The position numbers and the translations under genes are program-made. Shown piece after piece: positions 26,783 through 35,973 of a stretch of DNA of 64,000 nt. Location of the stretch: NCBI GenBank assembly GCA_030158485.1, contig JAOASS010000004.1, positions 62,001 through 126,000 on the forward strand, given 5' to 3'. A model generated the notes under the pieces. That model had not been told where the DNA came from, searched no databases, and saw nothing but the letters and a program-made list of their open reading frames with translations. The stretch's first letter is position 1; each line of letters begins with the position of its first letter. This DNA is from Pseudobdellovibrionaceae bacterium. Lineage in GTDB: Bacteria > Bdellovibrionota > Bdellovibrionia > Bdellovibrionales > Bdellovibrionaceae.

Positions 26783-29221
26783 CTAGGGTAGAATTGTACC
26801 ATTATTTATTAAAGTCCCATACGAAATTGAATTGAAGTTTTGATTTAAGAAAGTTCCCGATGCTAAGCTCAAAGAGTCAGAAACATTCAAATTTCCATTT
26901 AGACTCACTGATCCACTTATGATTGCAAAGTCTTGACCAGCCGCTGCCAAATTAAGATTAGTGCTAATCGTCAAAATTGAAGCGGTTTTATTAACTTCAA
27001 TTAAACCACCTAAAAATTGAGTTCCTGTCTGCGATAGAGTTTGAGCAAAAGATCCCGCAAACTCTATCCCTGTCGTTCCCAAAGCACCTGCATTTAAAAA
27101 GTTCACATCTCCGTAGGCTCTGATTTTACCTCCGTTAATTTTATCACCTAATGTTGGTGATTGAAAATTTAAGGTATTGTAAACGTCTAAATATCCTACA
27201 ATTAATCGACTATAAATGTTTGGATTACTACTTCCTGAAAAGTTAACATTGTAAAATTGAATATTTCCGGTCGCAATTGTCGTATTTTGATTAATCGGAT
27301 ATGCAGGATCACCGAAAGAAACTGTTGTAAACGTAAAATCAACTGCGCCTGACGTGTATAAAAAATTTCCATCGAAAATGACATTGTAACCAGAAAACGA
27401 AACAATCCCACCTGTGTTACTTACTTCAATCGATGGCAATACAAGTGGGTTTCTATCTGAAGTAAATGTCTGATTACCAGTCCCAACAAATTTAATAAGA
27501 CCATTTCCACCGTATCCATACTTTGATGCCACATTTGAAAGATTAGGGCCATAAAACAAAATTGTGCCGCTATTAAATTTTTTTCCGAGATTACCTGCAT
27601 CCAAAAAAAAGTTATTCAAAATACTGACTTGCCCACCAGAAAAGCTATGTCCTGAATGACTACCGGTGCCGCCTAATATAAAATTATAAAAAATTGGAGA
27701 ATTCGTAAAAGTATGTGTTGCCGTACCAATGACTGAAGTCGCCATTTTGAAACTACCATTATTATGATTAAACACAGAACTACCAGAAAAGTTAACCATA
27801 CCACTTACAGTTAATAAATTAGAAGGTGCTGTCATCATTCCACCCACTAAAATCAATGGACCTGAATTAATCGATAAATTACCAGTACCACCGACAAAAG
27901 CTCCACCTGCTTGATAAAATCCACTAACTCCATTTAATGTCAGGCTAAATGATAATATTGATAAAGTTCCAGTATACTGAGAGCCTAAACGCAGTCCTGC
28001 AATTGTGACAGGGCTTGATAAGTTCGAGCTACAATTTGGCGAACAAATATCATCGAACAGTACAATACTTCCAGTTGTCGGAGTCGTTCCAGCATTACAG
28101 CTAGCCAAATTAGTTGCAGCTCCCCCACACCAATTTCCAGGCAATGACCACGCATTAGATAATGTTCCCAACCAAGTTCCATTGCCGACAACTTTTACAT
28201 TGATGGTACCAGTAGCTTCTGCGCCTTTTGAGTCTTGAATTGTATAACTAAAAGAGTCTGTTCCATGAAAATCAAAATTAGGTGAATAGGAAATCGCACC
28301 TGCGCTTAAGTTCACTGTTCCATGGGATGCGGCGCTGACACTCGAAACAAATAAAGTATCACCATCTGGATCAAAATCATTACTTTGAGGAGTTGCTGCT
28401 GCAGAGTGAAAGTTTTGAGATCCTCCATTTCGATTCACAAAATAAGTGTCTGCTAAGGTCGTTGGAGGTCGATTCACACGAAACGCGTAAAGATTATTCA
28501 CTGCTGCGATTGTGTTGATATACCTAACAGCTTCGACTTTAACTTTATATTGCAGTCCAGCCGTTAAAGCACAACTTGAAAAATTATACGAAGTGGCCGC
28601 AGTTCCAATCGTTGCACATTTGACCGTCGTATTATCGTCTTCAAAAACTGTGACTAAATAAGATAGCGCGTTCGCTGAAGAGCTCCATTGAATAGTCGGA
28701 AATAATGTTGAATTCAAATTATCATCTACTATGGAATCCGAGCCTCCAACAATTCCAGAAATAGAAAATGAACTTGGAACTAAGTTATCAACAGTTACAA
28801 GACTGCTAGCACCGCCGCCTGAGTCTGGAACTGAAACAATATTCAAAGCTTTACCGGCGGCAACTGATAAAATTTGAACTGTTCCTGACCCCACACAATT
28901 TGAAAGAATTAGTTCGTAGCTTTCAGCGATTGGGTAGGAACTAATTTTATTTAAAACCGTATTACAACTGGCTGAACCCGTCAAAGAAAGGCTGATGTCT
29001 GATATCACCAAGCTAGAAGAAAAAGCTCCTGAATATGTTAATGAAATAGAGTTCATGTCCGTCGCATTAACAAATGCTAAACTTGGATTACCAATGGAAA
29101 GCATAGGCGCAGGGAAAGTCGAAGAAGATTGAAGATCAGAGATACTTTCGACCTCAGGAACGATATTTTCGCAACCAGCTAAAATTAAGATTAAAATAAA
29201 AGAACCAATCAAGCTTTTCAC
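26783..29221 (-). CDS. Large surface lipoprotein with cadherin-like domain and beta-solenoid-like repeats
   Basis: 812 residues. Lipobox LILAGC with Cys at about 17. About 130 residues of variable beta-rich sequence come next, then a fibronectin-like region (ISWSS... FRVNRPP), then a tandem-type cadherin/Big domain (NDFDPDGDTLFVSSVSA, GTDSFSYTIQDSKG; about 280-345). The second half is dominated by short alternating strands with N, G, S, F and I (FNSGTILFYG, IKFVGTGNQTF, INGGKIRAYGDVNF), which look like a right-handed beta helix. Start GTG 29221 lacks a strong ribosome site. Probably exposed on the cell surface; adhesion or matrix role inferred. Confidence 0.7.
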   Translation of the reverse strand: MKSLIGSFILILILAGCENIVPEVESISDLQSSSTFPAPMLSIGNPSLAFVNATDMNSISLTYSGAFSSSLVISDISLSLTGSASCNTVLNKISSYPIAESYELILSNCVGSGTVQILSVAAGKALNIVSVPDSGGGASSLVTVDNLVPSSFSISGIVGGSDSIVDDNLNSTLFPTIQWSSSANALSYLVTVFEDDNTTVKCATIGTAATSYNFSSCALTAGLQYKVKVEAVRYINTIAAVNNLYAFRVNRPPTTLADTYFVNRNGGSQNFHSAAATPQSNDFDPDGDTLFVSSVSAASHGTVNLSAGAISYSPNFDFHGTDSFSYTIQDSKGAEATGTINVKVVGNGTWLGTLSNAWSLPGNWCGGAATNLASCNAGTTPTTGSIVLFDDICSPNCSSNLSSPVTIAGLRLGSQYTGTLSILSFSLTLNGVSGFYQAGGAFVGGTGNLSINSGPLILVGGMMTAPSNLLTVSGMVNFSGSSVFNHNNGSFKMATSVIGTATHTFTNSPIFYNFILGGTGSHSGHSFSGGQVSILNNFFLDAGNLGKKFNSGTILFYGPNLSNVASKYGYGGNGLIKFVGTGNQTFTSDRNPLVLPSIEVSNTGGIVSFSGYNVIFDGNFLYTSGAVDFTFTTVSFGDPAYPINQNTTIATGNIQFYNVNFSGSSNPNIYSRLIVGYLDVYNTLNFQSPTLGDKINGGKIRAYGDVNFLNAGALGTTGIEFAGSFAQTLSQTGTQFLGGLIEVNKTASILTISTNLNLAAAGQDFAIISGSVSLNGNLNVSDSLSLASGTFLNQNFNSISYGTLINNGTILP

Positions 29222-29421
29222 TGTTTAATCTATCGTCATTTTTTCAAACTTTATAAAGTCTAATCTGGATCAAATTAAGACGACGGCAACTGATTCTCGA
29301 AATGACACAGAATGGAATTTCGATAACGTATCAAATTTGAATATTTTTATAATAAATGACATAGGATTTGAGAATATATGAGTCTTGAAAAAGACCACAG
29401 ACTCCGCCATTCTAAATCCGT

Positions 29422-30636
29422 ATGACTTTAAAGCAAAAAACTATTTTTATTCATTTATTAGGATATTTAGGAATTCTTTATTTTTACATGAAGTCACCTA
29501 TACCCTATCAGAAATGGATCTGGTTCGTCTGGGCAACTAATTTATTTACATCTATTTTTTTCATTGGATTTCAATCTTTTTATTTTGCCTTTCGAGCCTC
29601 AAAAGACGCTCGAAAGGTTTTTCGTTCTCTTTTGCTTATTGTGCCAGTTATTTTGGGTCATTTAATTTTAGGAGCTTTTTTTAGTTTTTTTGCGCAAATG
29701 GAACCTCTTGAATATTTTGGACCAAACGGTTACATCAACCGTTTCAGCTTCGTTAAACTTTATGAAACCTATCAACCTGCTGAATATTTCTTTTTATTCT
29801 ATTTGTTAACAAAAGTGAGTTATTTTTACTCGGCGGATTCATTCAAACTTTCAGGTTTTCCCTTGATTCGAGATCCCTTTTTAACTTTGATTGGCTGTGT
29901 AGCCATTCCTTTACTTTTCTTAAAATACGGTGTGACAAAAGAAAATTTAATAACTTACCCTTATTTATTTGCGACACTCTGTGGATTGGTTTTTATTCCC
30001 TGGAATCTTTTTTTTAGTCAAGATGTTCAATCTCTTATTGATGATCAAGTTGCACACATTAAACCCAATCAAATGCTTTTCCCAATGCAAATCGAGGCCC
30101 GTGGTGCTAAAGGATGGGGTCTTATTTTTGCTTTATTCGGAATTATTTTTATGATTGTCGGATTAAGCCTTATCCAAATTATCTTTGCAAATCCTACGCA
30201 AAATATTTTTGCTATCTATTTATTTGGATCTCTTGGCATTTTAATGTTTACCGCAATCGGTTTTCTATTTTTTCTCGTGGGTCTTAATTTGCAATGGGCG
30301 CAAAAGTCATTTTTAATTACGGATTCGTCTATTGAAACGACTCAGACCGCACTTTTCCCTTGGCCTATCACCAAAAAGTGGACCCAGACTTTATTAGATT
30401 TTAACGGTCCTGAAAAAGTCGTAAAAAGAGTTCGACAAAGTGATGGTCCAGCCTACAACGTTTACCGAGTTGTTCTTCGTAAAAGAAAAAACACTGATTC
30501 TAAAAATATAATTTTAAAACCATGGCTAGATCGAATTTATTCAAATTCAGAAATCGTATTGTATGAATCTTATTTTGCGAACTCGGTTGATGAAATTTTG
30601 CACCAGTTTAAAAGTCTGTTCCAATCAAAAAAATAA
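29422..30636 (+). CDS. Polytopic membrane protein, unknown
   Basis: 404 residues: about eight membrane helices, with the last ~120 residues (from SFLITDSSIETTQ) a soluble beta-rich domain. No motif known to me. ATG at 29422; no clear ribosome site. It lies between the large lipoprotein (divergent) and the DUF4402 operon, 228 nt from the latter; functional link unclear. Confidence 0.65.
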   Translation: MTLKQKTIFIHLLGYLGILYFYMKSPIPYQKWIWFVWATNLFTSIFFIGFQSFYFAFRASKDARKVFRSLLLIVPVILGHLILGAFFSFFAQMEPLEYFGPNGYINRFSFVKLYETYQPAEYFFLFYLLTKVSYFYSADSFKLSGFPLIRDPFLTLIGCVAIPLLFLKYGVTKENLITYPYLFATLCGLVFIPWNLFFSQDVQSLIDDQVAHIKPNQMLFPMQIEARGAKGWGLIFALFGIIFMIVGLSLIQIIFANPTQNIFAIYLFGSLGILMFTAIGFLFFLVGLNLQWAQKSFLITDSSIETTQTALFPWPITKKWTQTLLDFNGPEKVVKRVRQSDGPAYNVYRVVLRKRKNTDSKNIILKPWLDRIYSNSEIVLYESYFANSVDEILHQFKSLFQSKK

Positions 30637-30863
30637 GTTGATGTCTTTAACTGAACTAAGTTCAATCTAAAATTCTGTAAAAGTGAGTCTACACTCGCAT
30701 CGGAAGATACCAACCGGTTTGCCAGTCTCTCCAAGTTATTGAATCTTGCATCGTATTAAAAAAATTAAATAATTTTTCCAACTTTTCAGTTTCAGTAAAA
30801 AAATAAAAACTCCGAAAAGAACTTGTAAGCATTGTGCTTTACTTAAACAAAAAGGGAAACCAA

Positions 30864-31367
30864 ATGAAAAACCGCAAATATGCACTTATGATAACAGTTT
30901 TTGCACTTGTTATGTCCACCCAAACCGCAGTTGCTGCAGATGGTACCGGTACTGCAACAGCAACTATTATTGCTCCAATCACAATTACTCCCGTTCTTGA
31001 TTTAGCTTTCGGTAAATTAAGCGCTAATACAGGTGGTACTGTTGTTATCAGTACTGCTGGTGCACGATCTGTTGGGTCAGGTACTGTTGCTCTTGTTAAT
31101 ACTGGTAGCACTCAAAACCAAGCTACATTTGATATCACAGGTGATGGCGTTTCAACTTACGCGATTACATTACCAGGTGCAGCTGCCACAATCACTTCTG
31201 GCGGTGATACAATGTCGGTTGATACTTTTGTGAGTGATCCTGCTGCTACTGGAACTTTGACTGCAGGCGCTCAAACTGTAAACGTTGGAGGCACTTTAAC
31301 AGTTGGTTCAGGACAAGCGACTGGTTCGTACACTGGGACTTTCACCGTCACAGTAGAGTACAACTAA
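30864..31367 (+). CDS. DUF4402 pilin-like subunit (probable major)
   Basis: 167 residues with an N-terminal signal (MKNRKYALMITVFALVMSTQ, cleavage near AVAA). The mature domain has TITPVLDLAFGKLSANTGGT near the front and VGSGQATGSYTGTFTVTVEY at the end, the two diagnostic ends of DUF4402, an Ig-like fold related to chaperone-usher subunits. No Cys. Start ATG 30864 has AAAGGGAAACC. Downstream come a strong terminator, a second DUF4402 gene, a PapD-like chaperone and an usher-like protein. The terminator right after this gene suggests that it is the most abundant product. Confidence 0.85.
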   Translation: MKNRKYALMITVFALVMSTQTAVAADGTGTATATIIAPITITPVLDLAFGKLSANTGGTVVISTAGARSVGSGTVALVNTGSTQNQATFDITGDGVSTYAITLPGAAATITSGGDTMSVDTFVSDPAATGTLTAGAQTVNVGGTLTVGSGQATGSYTGTFTVTVEYN

Positions 31368-31394
31368 GTTAATTTTTTTGATTAATGATTTTTG

Positions 31395-31427
31395 AAAAAG
31401 AGCTACATTTCGTAGCTCTTTTTTTTC
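31395..31427 (+). terminator. Intrinsic terminator inside the pilus-like operon
   Basis: Perfect 12-bp stem (31395-31406 with 31412-31423), 5-nt loop, then a T run into 31426. It lies 28 nt after the first DUF4402 gene and before the second, so it can reduce downstream transcription and set subunit ratio. Confidence 0.85.
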
Positions 31428-31478
31428 GCGTCCAGTCTTGTTGTGATTTGAAATTCCTTATGACAAAATTTTCTAGTT

Positions 31479-31937
31479 ATGAAGAAATTTTGGGCAAATT
31501 CAGTGCTAATTGTCTTTTTCATGCTTTTGAGTTTATCATCGTATGCTTTGACTGTAACTTCACTCGCTCAACTCTCTTTCGGAAAAATTGCAGCTAACTC
31601 CGGTGGATCCGTTATCCTGTCGCCTGCAGGTAGCCGCACCCGAACAGGAAGTGTCGCCATACTCACATCTGAAACTGGGTCGGCAGCTCGGTTTCGCTTA
31701 CAAGGAAACGCCGGCCTTGCCTATATCGTAACACTTCCTCTTGATAATGATGTGATATTAACTTCAGGTGGAAACTCAATGAGTCTGACCGATTTCACTA
31801 TAAGTCCTGCGAATCCAGGGAATCTAGATGGAGCAGGAGAGCAAATTATTTCACTAGGTGCGACTCTTAATATTGGATCATTAAAACCCCCAGGAGAATA
31901 CAGTGGCACAATTTCTTTCACAGTCGATTATCAATAA
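31479..31937 (+). CDS. Second DUF4402 pilin-like subunit (probable minor)
   Basis: 152 residues: signal peptide MKKFWANSVLIVFFMLLSLS (cleavage near YA), then LAQLSFGKIAANSGGSVILS and LGATLNIGSLKPPGEYSGTI with SFTVDYQ, again the DUF4402 ends. It is clearly a paralog of the gene at 30864 but diverged. ATG 31479 has only a weak ribosome site. It reads directly into the chaperone gene (18-nt gap). Confidence 0.82.
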   Translation: MKKFWANSVLIVFFMLLSLSSYALTVTSLAQLSFGKIAANSGGSVILSPAGSRTRTGSVAILTSETGSAARFRLQGNAGLAYIVTLPLDNDVILTSGGNSMSLTDFTISPANPGNLDGAGEQIISLGATLNIGSLKPPGEYSGTISFTVDYQ

Positions 31938-31955
31938 AAATAGGAATTCTAAAAC

Positions 31956-32798
31956 ATGAAAAAGCAAAATATAAAAAAATACTTTTTATTTACTCTTGTC
32001 TATTTCGCATCTTCTGCGACTTATGCAGCCGCTGGAAGCTTGATGCTCTTTCCAACACGAGCTATATTTAAAAATAATACTCGTGCGATTCAAATCGATT
32101 TAACAAATACGGGGTCAGAACCCGCTTCCTATAGAATTACTTTAGAAAATCGACGAATGACGGAATTGGGGCAATTTATTCCTGCAATTCCTCCCATGCC
32201 CGGAGAATTATCAGCAGACAAAATAATCCAATATTCACCAAGACAAGTTGAGCTTCCTCCTGGCGGAGGACAAACAGTCCGAATTATCCTAAGAAAACCA
32301 GTAGATTTAGCAGTAGGCGAATACCGCACACATATGGTTTTCAATCGTTTGCCAAATCCAAAGGCGAAAAGTCTAGATAACGAAGATAAACAGGAAAGTG
32401 GAATTGGTATCACTCTGACTCCTCTGATTGGGGCTTCTATACCTATTATCGTCGAAAATGGAGAGACAACGGCTAGTACGAGTTTAAAAAACCTCAAATA
32501 TATAAAAGCGAAAAAAAATGAACCTTCACGAATAGAAGTACGTATTGAAAGATCAGGAAATCGTTCAGTTTATGGTGATTTTAAAGTTAAATTTGCACCA
32601 AAAGATGGCGGCGAAAAAGATTTGGCCACTGTGAAAGGAGTTGCTGTTTACGCTCCTTACCCATCACGATTAGCTAAAATCACATTACAAAATGATGAGC
32701 AAAAACCTCTTGTCAATGGGAAATTAGTTGTCGAATTCAGTGAGACTCGAGAAGCCGGGGGGAAAATTCTTTCCGAGACCTCGATTGAAATTCCATAA
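31956..32798 (+). CDS. PapD-like periplasmic chaperone
   Basis: 280 residues with a signal peptide (ending ATYAAA). Two Ig-like domains: LMLFPTRAIFKNNTRAIQID and LTNTGSEPASYRITLENRRM are the first, and the C-terminal part from about 170 is the second. SPRQVELPPGGGQTVRIILR matches the G1-F1 zone of archaic/alternative pilus chaperones (PRxxxLxPGxxQxVR). It would stabilise DUF4402 subunits by strand donation before delivery to the usher. Site AATAGGAATTC before ATG. Confidence 0.88.
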   Translation: MKKQNIKKYFLFTLVYFASSATYAAAGSLMLFPTRAIFKNNTRAIQIDLTNTGSEPASYRITLENRRMTELGQFIPAIPPMPGELSADKIIQYSPRQVELPPGGGQTVRIILRKPVDLAVGEYRTHMVFNRLPNPKAKSLDNEDKQESGIGITLTPLIGASIPIIVENGETTASTSLKNLKYIKAKKNEPSRIEVRIERSGNRSVYGDFKVKFAPKDGGEKDLATVKGVAVYAPYPSRLAKITLQNDEQKPLVNGKLVVEFSETREAGGKILSETSIEIP

Positions 32799-35700
32799 AA
32801 AAATACTGTTATACTCTTTTTTCAATTTTTATTTTTCTTGCTGAGTTTTGCTATTCGGCTAATCCTACAAATAAACTTCTTGATGACCTTCTTCTTTTCG
32901 AAGTTCACCTAGATCGATCAATTTTAGCGCAAGGACTTAACTCCTATCGGGAAGGCTCCTTGATTTTTTTACCACTCGGAGAACTTTCAAGGATTTTAAC
33001 AATTGCGGTTCAAGCAAACTCCGAAGTTAAAACCGCAGAAGGTTTTATTGTAACAGAAGATCGACAATTCTTACTTGATGTCAGTCAGTCAACAGTTGCC
33101 ATCGGAGTACAAAAAACTAACTTTGATCCCAATCTAATTCGCATTCAAGAAAATGAAATTTTTATTGAAAGCACACTTTATCAAAAATGGTTTCCAGTTG
33201 AACTCAGTTTCGACATTCCAGGACTTATGTTGACTGTGACAGCAAAAGAAAACCTACCCATTCAATCAAAAATTGATCGAAGTAAAAAAACAATTTCTGA
33301 AAATGAAACAAGTCATCTTCAATTTATGAACTTTGACACTCCTTACTCAATTCTAGATAAACCTTTCGTAGACCAAACTTTACAACTCAATTCTAATAAA
33401 AAATCAAATTCACAAGTTCAATCATCACTTCAATATACAACACTCTTGTCTGGCGACTTTCTGGGTTTGAAAACCCATTTTATAGCAAATGGTAGTGATC
33501 AGAAAAATTTAGAAAATTACCGATTTAGCATGGGTCGTGACGACCCGGAAGGAAACCTTTTAGGAATCGCAAATGCACGAACTTTTTCTTTTGGTAATGT
33601 CAATTTACCTTCACTGAATTATGTCAATCGTCCGACTTCTTTGGGAAGAGGTGGCTTTATCAGCAATAAGCCCCTCAGTAGACCCAGTCGATATGATTCA
33701 CAAAGCTTTACGGGTGACCTACTTCCTGGTTGGGATGTCGAACTCTTTCAAAATGGTGTTCTCATCGGTTACCAAACATCAAACGATCGAGCTCAATATG
33801 AATTTAATGATCTGCCCCTTTACTTTGGGGGAAATGATTTCAGACTTATCTTCCACGGTCCAACCGGACAAATGAGAGAAGAACGATATCGATTTATGTT
33901 AGAAGACTCAATGGTACTACCAGGTGAAACCTATTATTCGCTCGGCGCAGTACAGTTCGAAGACGGTCGAAAAAGAACTCTGATGCAGATCGACCAAAGC
34001 TTGCTTACACAACTTTCGACAACATTTGGCATTGTCGCAAATGACGTTTCTTCTGTATCAAACGATATCAATACAACGGGTGCGTATCGACCCAACTTAT
34101 CTTATTATAATTTAGGTTTAAGGTCTTACTTAGACTCAGTTTTCTTAAGCGCGGATGGAATTTTAACAAGTGATGAAGGTTCATTAGGCTCACTTTCTCT
34201 TAAAACTGGATTCTGGAATTCATCATTTTCAATTTCTCATGCTGTTTTAGAAAATTTCATAAGCGAAGATTTTCTTCCTTCTGATGATTTGGAAAATGAA
34301 CGATCTAAAGCTCGATTTGATACTTTTGTTTTTAAAATGCCATTTTCATTAGAAGGTACTCGTTCACATTTAACTTCAGGACAAGTCAACTATGATGTCT
34401 CAGCGAAAGTGTCTGCTTATATAAAAAGTATTTCAATTACTCATCGATTAAAATATCTGCATAGCCCAGGACTTAATTCAACTTCCGGTGAACTTCAAGT
34501 TAGCAGTCGTGTTGGTCGATTTCAAATCAGAGGTGGATTAACTTATGAAATAGAACCTATTTCAAGAACGACTTCGATCGATTTAAATGGAAATATTCGC
34601 CTCAATCGGGAGTTTAATTTTACACAAAGTATTTCAAGCCAAATGCAGTCAAATGAATCTCGACTTGAACTTGGTATTAATAAAGAAATTGGCGAATACG
34701 GACTTGGTATTACAACTGGTGGTACAAATTTAGGCGAACAGTTTGTAGGGTTTAGACTGAATATCGGTATTGGTGTTGAGCCCAGAAGATCCAAACTTTA
34801 TACAAGCGCACAGTCGATGGCTACAACAGGAGCCGTTTCTGCCTTAGCTTTTTTAGATCATAATTTAAATGGACAGTGGGACGCTGATGAAGATTTGCTT
34901 CCTGGAGTTGGCTTTAGAGTCGATGGTGGCATGAGTCCCATTCGAACTGAAGACGATGGAGTTGCACTCTTAACACATCTGCCGACAGGACAAAGAATCA
35001 ATATTGGAATTGATCGCAATACAATCGATGATCCACAAGTAAGTCCTTTTATAAAAGGCGTACGGCTTTTACCTCGTCCAGGAAAAATTGCTGAAGTGAA
35101 TTTTCCATTTATCAGAACAACTGAAATAGATGGAATTATTTCAATCGATAACGGTGTAGAAACAAAACCTGCATCTGATATTCAACTTGAACTGGTCGAA
35201 TTTTCCGACAAAGAGCAAGTTGTCAGAGAAACGAGTACAGCTTTCGATGGATATTACATATTAGATGAAGTTCCTCCGGGAAAATATATTTTACGTATTG
35301 AATCTGAACAAGCTGCACGATTGAATATTGCAGTACCGGATTTAAAAGTTTTACGAATTTTACCTCACTCAAATTTTATAAACGGGCTCGACTTTATACT
35401 GAAAAGGTATTCCCAAAAAGCAGACGACGTTATCGAAAACCAACCTCTTCTTATCTCGCCTGAGCTGAATACAGAAATGGAAGATCTTTACTTTGTTATT
35501 CTAGGCTCTTTCGCTCTCGAAAGAAGTTTCGAGCCTCTGACGACGAAACTAGTTCAACTCAAAATTCCTTATGTCGTGAATCAGTTCAGTCGACCTTTAA
35601 AAGTTTTTAGAATACAAACCGAGTTTGAAACCGAAGCTCTTGCGCAAGTTTTCATGGAAACCTTAACAACTTATGAATACTCGTTTGGAAAACAAGAAGA

Positions 35701-35962
35701 CGTCGGTAAAATTAAAATTTTCATAGGACCTTATTATTCCGAAAATGAACTCCAAAAAGAAAAATCCGTCATCACTGCGGCTTTTCCAAACGTGAAAATG
35801 AAAATGACAAGCAATGTTGAATCTCTTGATATGAATGAAATTGCTGTTGGTGGCTTTAACAGCCAAAAAGAGGCCACTGATTTCGCTTCAGTTATCAAAA
35901 AATATAACTTTAATGATATCACAATCCAAAAAAGACCAAACAAACAATGGAAGTCACCTTGA
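32795..35962 (+). CDS. Usher-like outer-membrane protein with C-terminal SPOR-like repeats (apparent ATA start)
   Basis: If started at ATA 32795 the protein is 1055 residues and begins KKYCYTLFSIFIFLAEFCYS, a proper signal peptide with cleavage before NPT. The first canonical start (TTG 32960) would delete the signal, and no ATG, GTG or TTG is in frame between the upstream stop (32786-32788) and it. Then come an N-terminal domain, a plug-like segment (LPGWDVELFQNGVLIGYQTS, FNDLPLYFGGNDF), a long beta-barrel zone, a carboxypeptidase-regulatory-like domain (DGYYILDEVPPGKYILRIE) and, from about 35480, two or three SPOR-like units (YFVILGSFALER; EIAVGGFNSQKEATDFASVI). ATA overlaps the chaperone TAA as ATAA. 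It would secrete the DUF4402 fibre. Confidence 0.75.
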   Translation: MKKYCYTLFSIFIFLAEFCYSANPTNKLLDDLLLFEVHLDRSILAQGLNSYREGSLIFLPLGELSRILTIAVQANSEVKTAEGFIVTEDRQFLLDVSQSTVAIGVQKTNFDPNLIRIQENEIFIESTLYQKWFPVELSFDIPGLMLTVTAKENLPIQSKIDRSKKTISENETSHLQFMNFDTPYSILDKPFVDQTLQLNSNKKSNSQVQSSLQYTTLLSGDFLGLKTHFIANGSDQKNLENYRFSMGRDDPEGNLLGIANARTFSFGNVNLPSLNYVNRPTSLGRGGFISNKPLSRPSRYDSQSFTGDLLPGWDVELFQNGVLIGYQTSNDRAQYEFNDLPLYFGGNDFRLIFHGPTGQMREERYRFMLEDSMVLPGETYYSLGAVQFEDGRKRTLMQIDQSLLTQLSTTFGIVANDVSSVSNDINTTGAYRPNLSYYNLGLRSYLDSVFLSADGILTSDEGSLGSLSLKTGFWNSSFSISHAVLENFISEDFLPSDDLENERSKARFDTFVFKMPFSLEGTRSHLTSGQVNYDVSAKVSAYIKSISITHRLKYLHSPGLNSTSGELQVSSRVGRFQIRGGLTYEIEPISRTTSIDLNGNIRLNREFNFTQSISSQMQSNESRLELGINKEIGEYGLGITTGGTNLGEQFVGFRLNIGIGVEPRRSKLYTSAQSMATTGAVSALAFLDHNLNGQWDADEDLLPGVGFRVDGGMSPIRTEDDGVALLTHLPTGQRINIGIDRNTIDDPQVSPFIKGVRLLPRPGKIAEVNFPFIRTTEIDGIISIDNGVETKPASDIQLELVEFSDKEQVVRETSTAFDGYYILDEVPPGKYILRIESEQAARLNIAVPDLKVLRILPHSNFINGLDFILKRYSQKADDVIENQPLLISPELNTEMEDLYFVILGSFALERSFEPLTTKLVQLKIPYVVNQFSRPLKVFRIQTEFETEALAQVFMETLTTYEYSFGKQEDVGKIKIFIGPYYSENELQKEKSVITAAFPNVKMKMTSNVESLDMNEIAVGGFNSQKEATDFASVIKKYNFNDITIQKRPNKQWKSP

Positions 35963-35973
35963 TCATGAGTGGT

